Part shown: positions 33,767 to 41,459 of the stretch, one piece after another
Layout of the letters: every line of letters begins with the position of its first letter
Position numbering within the stretch: the first letter of the stretch is position 1
Assembly (NCBI GenBank): GCA_025331435.1
Contig: JAIWNI010000161.1
Span: 1 to 41,459 of the forward strand
Source of the DNA: Choanephora cucurbitarum
Taxonomy: Eukaryota > Mucoromycota > Mucoromycetes > Mucorales > Choanephoraceae
Direction: 5' to 3'
DNA length: 41,459 nt
Notes under the pieces: generated by a model
What the model saw: only the letters and a program-made list of their open reading frames with translations
What the model was told of the DNA's origin: nothing
The model's database searches: none
Program-made: the position numbers and the translations under genes

Positions 33767-33780
33767 TTAGTGTGTTAATG
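33767..33780. repeat. LINE target-site duplication, right copy
   Basis: TTAGTGTGTTAATG, identical to 28403-28416. It is followed by six T and then sequence leading to the Helitron end at 33815. Confidence 0.9.
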
Positions 33781-33795
33781 TTTTTTCGAATTGAA

Positions 33796-33814
33796 TTTGC
33801 GTACGCTATTTTAA
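33796..33814 (+). repeat. 19-nt direct repeat beside the Helitron B 3' end
   Basis: TTTGCGTACGCTATTTTAA abuts the Helitron terminus. A copy with two differences lies at 40062-40080, just beyond the other Helitron end. It could be a piece of the terminal region of the transposon on the right. Confidence 0.65.
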
Positions 33815-33960
33815 CTAGCCGACCTACCCGCTACGCTCGCTTACGGCCGTCGTCGCCTCACGGTTTGGACCCTGGCCCCCCCCCACACACACCTCCACCC
33901 CCACCTACCACCACTCGCACCACCACACGCACCACCACACAATTCAATTCAAAATGAGAC
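33815..33960 (-). repeat. Helitron family B 3' terminal module
   Basis: The CTAG end, a GC-rich stretch with palindrome ACGGCCGT at 33843-33850, and then a C/CA-rich plus-strand run (G/GT-rich on the element strand) at about 33871-33942. Over the first ~50 bases it differs from the family-A end at only a few positions. Confidence 0.8.
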
Positions 33961-36264
33961 AACGACAGATTGTATTCTAAAAAATTAATTTATTTGCTAT
34001 CTATAAAAGCAATTCAGGGTAATTGATATTTTCAATATAGCTATCTGTGCATAACAGTTGATGATTTTGTGCTTCAGGTTCAAGTAAAATATGGATTCCT
34101 TGAAGATTGGTTGATCGAGAGAAAGCAACATATAACAGACCGTGAGTAAATAAAGGAGAACGAAGATCAATTCCTACATTTGTTAGTGATTGACCTTGAG
34201 ATTTGTTAATAGCCATAGCAAAGCTCAGTTTGATAGGAAATTGCTTTCTTGACAAAATAAATGGGTAGTCATCTTCAAAAGTAGCAAGAGTTATAGAAAT
34301 AAACTCGATTTGTTGATGGCCATCATTTTAATCGTTCATAACTACAACTTCAAGCACATACTGACCAATGTTTTTGATTATGAGTCTCGTACCATTGCAC
34401 AGCCCTCTTTGGGGATTCACGTTTCTAAGTAGCATTACAATAAAGCCTACCTTTAAGGTCAACTTAGCAGGAGGAAAGTTGCCTGGATTCAGCGTTTGCA
34501 AGTACTCATATTAAACTTGATAAACCTCATTATTGTTGTTTTCTTCATCTAAATAATCGGCTTTATCAGCAGAGATCAATGTGATAGGTTCTCCAGACAT
34601 CAATTTGAGCACTTCTTCATTGATTGAATCAACCACGCTATTCTTATAACTAAGAATGGCTGATTTGTTGAGTAGACTTGGATTGTCAAGTGCTTGTATG
34701 AGGCTTTCAGAAGAGTACACCTTAGCAATAAGATCGCCCAAAAATGCATTCTTGATATATATTGGGGGAGAGGTATTTTTACATTTTGCATTATGGTATT
34801 GTAAGTCATCAAGTGAAGCCATTTTTAGAAATGGATATCATTTGATGAAGTACCTACGACACGCATATTCATATGAAGGTGAAGAACTTGTGTTTGACGC
34901 CAAATATATGAATGCTTGATAGAAGCTTCTACAATAGAAGTTCTAGTTCCACTCTTGACAACAGGAGGGATTTGAGCGAAATTACCACCCAAAACAACAG
35001 AAATACCACCAAAAAGCAATTGATTACTGCAAACATCTCTTAGAGTACGATCGACAGCTTCAAAGCATGCTTTGTTTTGTATAGGAACTTCGTCCCAAAT
35101 GATCAAAGATGTTCGGCGAAGTAATTCAGCCAGTTTATCATTCTTTTGAACATTGCATGTCGATGACTCGTTCAGCTTGAGAGGAATTTTAAATCTAAAA
35201 TGAGAGGTACGACCTCCAACCAAAAGCGATGAAGCAATACCCGACGAAGCAACACACAAAACAATTTTCTTTTGACCTCTCAAGTAGTTGCATAAGGTGT
35301 TATAGACAAAAGTCTTACCGGTACCAGCAGGTCCGTGCAAAATGAAACACATGTTGTTATCAGAATCAGAAGAGTTGGATGCACTTGCTGAATCAAAAGA
35401 CTGCAACTTGTGAACTGTAAAATCAAAGGCTTGTTTCTGATCTGCATTGAAGATTTCGTACTTGGATCTGTATGCCAATTCTTCATCTTGATGGTTGTAC
35501 AACAGCTGTTCATCGATGAGAGGGTTACCAGTATTACTGCCTTCTGTGTTGATCCGACCCAACTCAGTCACCCAATTGTACATGTTAGAAGGCAGCTCAA
35601 AATTGCTTAGAGATTTGCCAAAATCTTTGAGCTTTTCTTCAATCAGATGAAGGCCATAGTCCATTGAGGCTTGCTCGTTGTAAAATTCCGATACAACTGT
35701 TGCCATGTACAGCAGAGTGTGTTCAGGTAGCATCTGTTGCAACCTGCACTGTAGATTACCGCAGATGGAATCGCGAAATTCAAGCCAAAGGGACATGGGA
35801 TCAATGAGTTGTCCAAAAACTAAAGCAGTGACAAACAAATTGCGAAGGCTATGACCTGAGGAAAAGAGATGTGCTTCTTGAAAGCATTTCGTCCATTCTT
35901 AATCATCCTCAATTGAATGTAATTGAACACATGCTTGCATGAAGGTTGCACATTGAAATCCATTGACATTCTTTAGATCATCTAATGACTTGGAACCTGC
36001 AACATTGACTAAAAGAAGTCTTAGATAATATCTCTCGCCACATGTAGGACTGCAAAAAGGAATCCTTCCAATTGCAAAGCCTTTCTTACGTAGAACCCGG
36101 CTTTTTGAGTTTTGCCTCCAAACAAAATAGTTTGGGAAATCTTGATACAAATGCTTTCGACTTGCCGGGTTGTTTTCATAGTATTTGAAGTAAGCAATCA
36201 ACATTGAGCTACTATTTTCTAAAATGCTTTGAATTTGAGGTGCAGTTGCATCATCTGGAAAGTA

Positions 36265-36302
36265 CAGTCAGACGAGAAAAAAAATTAGTAATTAATTGTC
36301 CG
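36265..36302 (+). repeat. Left terminal inverted repeat of the Tc1 element
   Basis: Starts CAGTCAGACGAG after TA and carries an eight-A run. It pairs with 37547-37582, which has six. Confidence 0.95.
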
Positions 36303-36388
36303 CAAATCATGGTCGTCATTAATTAATCATTAAACACATCGTTATATCTTGCTTTACTTTCTACATTTTATTAAAAAACCACCACAAA

Positions 36389-37385
36389 ATGCCTCACTGG
36401 AGCCTCGAAACTAAGATTCGTATCGTCGATCGCGCTGAAAAAGGTTGGACTCACCAACAAATCTCTGAAACTCTTGGAGTACCACTTTCAACTGCCGGTC
36501 ATATTATTAGAGACAATTGTAATCGTGGTACTTTTGAGCGAAAGAAAGGTTCTGGAAAACCCCAAAAAATGGATGAACGTAGCAAGACACACCTTTTGCG
36601 TATTGTTGAAAAAAATCCAGAGGCAACATTGGCAGAACTCCAGGCTCAAATGCAGCACTTGGCCTATCTCTAAGCATCTGCATGAAAGCAAGCTACACAA
36701 AAGAGTTGCTGTTGTTAAGCCTTTCTTAACTGAAAAGCAACGAAAAGCGAGGTATCAATTTGCCAAAGAGCATTTGAATTGGACTGTAGACCAGTGGAAG
36801 AGGGTCATATGGACAGACGAATCCAGTTTCCAAATTGGAGCAAATGTCGTAAAGAAGAAGGTGTGGAGACGACGCTTCAAAAATACAAAAAGTCTTGCAT
36901 CAAGGCTTCGTTTAAAAGCGGCAGGACCTCAGTGATGGTTTCCGGTGCCATTTGTGGTGGAAAGAAGTCCCCTTTGATTATCATGCCCAAGAATCAACGA
37001 ACAAGTCAACATTTTGTTGACATTGTATACGAGCCTGCCCTGCTCTAATTTTTATCAAAGCATTCCAAATGCCATTTTAATGGAAGATAATGTTCCAATC
37101 CACCGAGCTAAAGCCGCTGAAAACTGGAGGGTAGCTCATGGTATTGTGAAGATGAAGTGGCCTGCTCAATCACCAGATTTGAACCCGATCGAGAATCTCT
37201 GGTATATTATGAAAAAGCACTTTCATAAAAAATGGGCAAACCGCAGAAGCTCAATTGCTACCAAAGCACTCTTGGAATTCGTCTGGATCAAGATAGAAAC
37301 AAGCTATATTGATAAACTTGTCGAAAGTATGCCTAAGCGCATGCAAATGCTTCTTGATGCCAAAGTTGGCTCAATAAAATACTAA
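36389..37385 (+). pseudogene. Tc1-type DD34E transposase, frameshifted
   Basis: Starts at ATG 36389. The N-terminal helix-turn-helix has GWTHQQISETLGVPLSTAG. Later pieces show KVWRR and three catalytic blocks: WTDESSF (first Asp, about 36810), LMEDNVPIHRA (second Asp, about 37085) and SPDLNPIENLW (Glu, about 37190). Second Asp to Glu spacing is 34 residues, the Tc1 class. The product is spread over two alternating frames with three shifts, near 36665, 36870 and 37040. It is therefore inactive, although its ends could still be moved by a related enzyme. The normal enzyme excises and inserts the element at TA. Confidence 0.9.
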
Positions 37386-37546
37386 TTGTTTTAAACATTG
37401 ATTTTTAACCTTTTTTTTCGCTTTTTTGCGTAAAATATCCCTTCGTTATACATTTAAGAAAACCTGCTCATGGAAAGGGGTATTTATTACGAATAAGATA
37501 GAATGGTCAAAGGTACTATCTATTTCTTCATCTAAAACAACCATGT

Positions 37547-37582
37547 CGGATAATTAATTACTAATTTTTTCTCGTCTGACTG
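37547..37582 (-). repeat. Right terminal inverted repeat of the Tc1 element
   Basis: Reads CAGTCAGACGAG on the minus strand from 37582 inward. It is followed on the plus strand by the duplicated TA. Confidence 0.95.
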
Positions 37583-40061
37583 TACACAGGCTGCTCATTA
37601 AGAAAATGAAGGGCCAAAGTGGTAACAGTGGGATCGTCTTCATGAACTTTGTATTGAAAAATACGCCTGAATGCTTCAGTTGGACCAATGTATCTTCCTT
37701 GTAGATGCTTTTCTATTTCATCTCTTGTATCACTCAGCCTTAGTGTTGTACGATCGGAGCCTTTGTAGACATATTTGTTGATGTACTTAATGGCAGCAAC
37801 ACCTTGACAGCATTCAACATTTATATGAGCCATATCCTCTTTTGAAAGATAAGAATTATAGGGCACAATCCATCTGTTGTCGATATCTAAACGGTCACTG
37901 CGATGTCTTAAAGAATTGGGAGTTGTGTGTGAGGACTGAACAGTCGCTGATCGCTTATACGTGGAATATCCGTTTTCGCTCAATACAGTTTCTTCCGCAA
38001 AAGCTTTTGGAAAACGTTTGGTACATTTAAGCCGGCCTTTGCTATCTTTGGCCATACACGGAGACTTTGGGTTGAGATCACCGCAAGGACCATGGACCAT
38101 GTTTTTAGTAATAATATCAAAGAGCTCAGGATCAGATTCCTTGCATGGTAACTCAGCCGAAATGATTTGATCAATCTTATCTAAAGTGTCTATGTTTAGC
38201 ATGGGATCTAAGAACAAAAGTAAATGCAGATGAGGAAGCCCACGTTTTTGGTACTCGATAATTCTTACTAAGCCCTTGTATGATCCAAAAACTAGTTTCG
38301 TTTTCAGATCTTTCAACAATGCTTTTACTTTCAAGTCAAGGACTCTTGCGACTAAATCAGGCCGATCAGAGGCATTTTGTCCAGGTAATAACTCTCTTTG
38401 GATTTCTATCCACCTGGGATTAGCAGTAAAAGTAATAAACAATGAAGGCTTGCCGAAATATCTAACAATTGCCATTGAGTCTTGATAGAGGTTGACCATA
38501 AATCGGGGGCCACCTGTATAGCTGCTGGGCAGGATAAAACGTCGTCCTAAAGAGGCAGGATCAACATTGTCGTTGATGAGCGCATCTTGAAGACCGTTGT
38601 AGAGATCAGCTCTTATATTGGATTGATGATTTCTAATCCAGTCAAGCTTATTTTGGTCGCAAATAGCCCAAACATTCACCAAGTATTGTTGAAATAATCT
38701 TTTACTCAAGAAAAGAATTGGATATTGGTTTGCTCTTTGATGCAGTCTGTAGCGATAATAAGCTCTTTGCGTTAAACGGGTTGATTCATCATCTAACCTT
38801 AAGCCCCAATGCCAGCCCAAATCACCAGTAGGAAACAGAAGTGTATAATGCAATGGCATGGACAAGGCATGATTCTGTGATATGTTTGTGTAAGAGTAGA
38901 CATCTTCACTATCACGAAGATAGATACGGATGTCTCTGAAACCTTCAGCATCATGCTCATGTAGGATAATCCCCGCAACTTCATCAGAAGTAGGAAGGTT
39001 TTCAGTGCGACCATCTGACCCAGCTACTAACTCAATTCTCATCGGTGGACAAATTCGAACAAAAGGAGTTTCACTTTCACTGTTTTCAGTATTCATGAGA
39101 AGTTCATGTGCAGTCTTATACAATCTAACAAAGGGATTTCGTTCATGAAGCATCAAAGATAAATTACTTAAGATGTCCCTATTCAAATCATTGTTATTGG
39201 TTGATCTGACTGAAGCTGCAAACTGAGGATCGAAGATATACAATTGAGCATATCTGGCATTGGTATCTTGCTTAGACGAAAGAGAACCTTGCATATGATA
39301 CATCTGGCCATGAATTTGGAAAGGCATATTGCTAAGGTTAATATTGCTAACTTCGCATCTCAAAGAGGTAAAAGCAAAAGCCGCATTGTATCTTCTAATA
39401 TTGTCTCCAAAAAGACGACCTCTTGTACTCATTTCTTCAAGTAAAGTCTTTAAAAAATCAGGAGGTGATTGAAGGGTTTCAAGCCTTACTGCACCAGCCT
39501 TACAGCAACTCATCCAAAACTTATTTTGAGATGTACACTGAGAAGACAACTCAGCTTCCCAGTGCTTAGCACCGCAGTCAGCACATACTTTGTCCATTAG
39601 ACCAAGATCAAAAGGCTGAAGACGTCCGAGTTTAGAAATGAATGCAGCAGGAAGTTGAACGGATCGTCCTCTACGTCTAGGAATTTCATTATTCCGTCTT
39701 TTGTTTGCAGTTCTAATTCTTCCACGTTCCTGAAACATATAATAATATGAGCTAAACCAGTTATATCAAAGCCTCATTACTTCATTGTAACTTACTCGAC
39801 AGGTATCGCATGTTGAAAATCTAGAGTGGATAAATTCAGAACCACAACCTGAACAAATTCTGGGAGTAACAATTATTTGATTATTCATTTTTAACTTTTT
39901 AAGAGAGAGAGAAAGGGAGAAGCAAATACACGAAATATTTCTTAAATGGACGATTAAAGTCGAATATGCGCAAAGAAAAAACAACTCAAATCACGTGATA
40001 GTGTATTATTTAATTTGATTTTTCAGTACATATACTGATTTTTGAGTACTGGGTTTTTTTG

Positions 40062-40080
40062 TTTGCGCACGCTGTTTTAA
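40062..40080 (+). repeat. 19-nt direct repeat on the far side of Helitron B
   Basis: TTTGCGCACGCTGTTTTAA matches 33796-33814 at 17 of 19 positions. It sits 24 bases outside the Helitron 5' end and upstream of a broken transposase gene. Confidence 0.65.
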
Positions 40081-40167
40081 TCTTCGCATCCCGGCATTCC
40101 AGTTATGCTCATCAAAGTTTTTATTTGGGTATGAAGAAAAAAAAGTTTGTTCTTACAGAAAAAAATT

Positions 40168-41459
40168 ATGCGTACTTCTTTAACCATGTCGTCTGAAAAC
40201 ATCCCTGAGGAATTCTCAAATTGTTTCAATTTGAACCAAGAGTTATCATGTGCAGATCCAATGGAAGTTGAAGAACATAGCCAGGATTTGTACGAAACTG
40301 TTGCCGTGGCATAACATCACTGGCAACTTGAACGCGATCTCGAACCAAAATCGAAGAAAGTTGAAACAGAGCCTAGCTTGAAGCGTTTGATGGATTTAGA
40401 CGCTTTCTTTCAAGCTTAAGATGATGTTGATAAGTCAACAAAAAATGGAAAGACAGTTGAGTTTGTCAAAACAGAAAAGGCTTCCTCAAACAATATAGTC
40501 AGGGGCAACAACCGTTCCTACACCCCTAAGCAAATGCAAGAGCTTCTAGATCTTCTTATAAAGCAGGGCATGTCAGCGAGACAAGCAGGTTTGTTTGTTG
40601 GTATTGCGGTAATAATTGCACAGCACTACGTTAAGCTGTATAAGGACGACGAAGAAAAGCGTTCACCTGGTGTTGTGAGAGTAAAGAAAGGTGGCGTGAG
40701 CAAGAAGCTAAACGCTCAGCATACGTCTGTAGTGATTGACTTTTATGAAAAAAACGCTGCAGCAGTTTTATAGGAAGCAAGAGATGCCCTGCTGTCTGCT
40801 TTTCCAGACTTGAGAAGTATATCTCTTTCTTCGTTGCACTATCACTTGACGATGCATGCCAGTTTGACTTTGAAAAAGTTAGAGAAATTGATCAAGACCA
40901 GAAATGCTGATGCAACTCTGGAGCAAAGAAAAAAAAAGTATTGCAGTGGAAGGCAGATAAGGAGATGAGCTGGGAGAAGAACGGCGTCTTTATCGACGAA
41001 GTGGGTTTCAACTTGCACATAAGACGCAATTTTGGAAAATCTAAAAGAGGCCAGCCTGCTAAAGTCGAGCTTCCGAACAACAGAGGCGTAACTGTAACAA
41101 TTGTTGGAGCAATTTGTGAGAAGGGAGTGATTGACTTGACTTTGCGCAAACCTAAAGTTATGCAAGGAAGGGTTGCCTCCAACAAGAAGAGAAAGAGAAA
41201 CGATGGAGTTTCTGACGAAGTTGTTATTGTTACTAAAGTTGGAACTCGCAGTGAGCATTTCTTAGAGTTTATTGAAGGTGCTATGGATACTTCGGATAAG
41301 CACAATATGAAAGGCAAATACATTGTCATGGACAATGTTGCCGTACATAAAGTATCAGAAGTTCGAGAAGCGATACTGAAGCGTGGTTACAAGCCCACCT
41401 TTCTCCTTCTTACTCTACATTTCTAAATCCAATTTGAACTATTTTGGTCAAAGGTAAAG
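40168..41459 (+). pseudogene. IS630/mariner-like transposase, broken and cut by the window end
   Basis: Starts at ATG 40168-40170. The first frame has an N-terminal acidic region, then a helix-turn-helix type DNA-binding block (SYTPKQMQELLDLLIKQGMS, RQAGLFVGIAVIIAQHYVKL). In-frame stops: TAA 40312-40314, TAA 40417-40419 and TAG 40771-40773. After a shift near 40935 the DDE domain follows: FIDEVGFNLH (first Asp, about 41000) and VMDNVAVHK (second Asp, about 41330). Near 41430 a shifted FLNPIELFW-type block supplies the Glu, with about 34 residues between. This pattern is common in transposases of early-diverging fungi. Inverted repeats could not be checked because the right end is outside the window. 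Confidence 0.8.

Larger units (their letters stand above)
36265..37582 (+). mobile_element. Tc1/mariner element inserted in Helitron B copy 2
   Basis: 1318 bp with terminal inverted repeats starting CAGTCAGACGAG (36265-36302 and 37547-37582, about 36 bp, one 2-base length difference in an A-run). It is flanked by TA at 36263-36264 and 37583-37584. Taking the element and one TA out restores the Helitron frame across the site (residues EQPV-Y-FP), so this is an exact insertion record. Confidence 0.97.
34001..39888 (-). pseudogene. RepHel pseudogene of Helitron family B, copy 2
   Basis: Exon 1 (39888-39796) encodes 31 residues with a zinc-finger-like CSGCGSEFIHSRFSTCDTC. The intron is 39795-39730 (GTAAGT..TTTCAG). 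Exon 2 starts at 39729 and runs through CADCGAKHW, the Rep HUH motif GLPHLHLLLF (near 38230) and the Tyr motif KYINKYVYKG (near 37780). It is then cut at 37583 by a Tc1 element and resumes at 36262. The helicase follows: Walker A GPAGTGKT, WDEVPI, and late motifs INKSQGQSL and YVAFSRST. Stops: TAA 35899-35901 (Gln in copy 1), TAA 34825-34827, TAA 34511-34513 and TAA near 34330. One T was lost near 34755 (frameshift). Except for these, the frame is well preserved, so it died later than copy 1. Confidence 0.9.
33815..40038 (-). mobile_element. Helitron family B, copy 2, both ends present
   Basis: The 5' end (minus strand) begins TCAGTATAT at 40038, preceded by A; the 3' end is CTAG at 33815-33818, followed by T. 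This matches the Helitron A|T insertion rule. The span includes a 1318-bp Tc1 insertion, so the Helitron itself is about 4.9 kb. The 5' end aligns with that of copy 1 at ~12080. The 3' module is nearly the same as that of the family-A Helitron at 2789. Confidence 0.9.

Noticed and set aside
8150..35901. TAA repeatedly at Gln positions, suggesting a genetic code with UAA as Gln
   Set aside because: The intact Ty3 gag-pol uses CAA for Gln with no internal TAA, Trp and Arg codons have also become stops, and frameshifts occur too. Mutation explains it better.

Overview
The window looks like a transposon-dense stretch of a filamentous fungal genome. I infer Mucoromycota (Mucorales-like), at moderate confidence. 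The reasons are short introns with GT..AG ends and CTAAC/CTAAT-like branch sites, an AT-rich background, and the mix of mobile families: Helitrons, a Ty3-type LTR element, a fungal LINE, a Tc1 element, an IS630-like transposase, and a DUF6729-like/exonuclease gene. I found no rRNA, tRNA, CRISPR array or bacterial-type operon. The only plausible ordinary host gene is a three-exon gene running off the left edge; I do not recognise it.

Layout, left to right. 11-820 (-): orphan multi-exon gene. 1965-2530 (-): C-terminal helicase remnant of a family-B Helitron. 2789-~7959 (-): Helitron family A, with a RepHel frame broken by a single stop codon. ~7960-12082 (-): 5' two thirds of a family-B Helitron, heavily mutated. 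12521-16913 (+): Ty3-type retrotransposon with identical 99-bp LTRs and an intact 1347-residue gag-pol. ~17016-21272 (+): a decayed multi-exon gene whose product appears to be an RNase H-fold transposase-like protein carrying a DEDDy 3'-5' exonuclease between its second Asp and a candidate Glu. ~21500-27567 (-): a decayed Helentron-type element (Rep, helicase, C-terminal endonuclease). 28417-33766 (-): a full-length LINE with target-site duplication, intact ORF1 and broken ORF2. 33815-40038 (-): a complete-ended family-B Helitron, interrupted at 36265-37582 by a Tc1/mariner element at an exact TA site. 40168-end (+): a broken IS630/mariner-like transposase cut by the window edge.

These are not cooperating genes but layered insertions, and several insertion events can be ordered. 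The Tc1 element went into the family-B Helitron. The LINE went in just beside that Helitron's 3' end. The Ty3 element is young. Family A lies between two pieces of family B. The most notable points are: the exonuclease-containing transposase-like gene; nearly identical GC-rich 3' termini on two Helitron families whose proteins have clearly diverged; a strong bias of premature stops toward C-to-T (or G-to-A) changes across unrelated elements; and a UAAUG stop/start overlap in the LINE.
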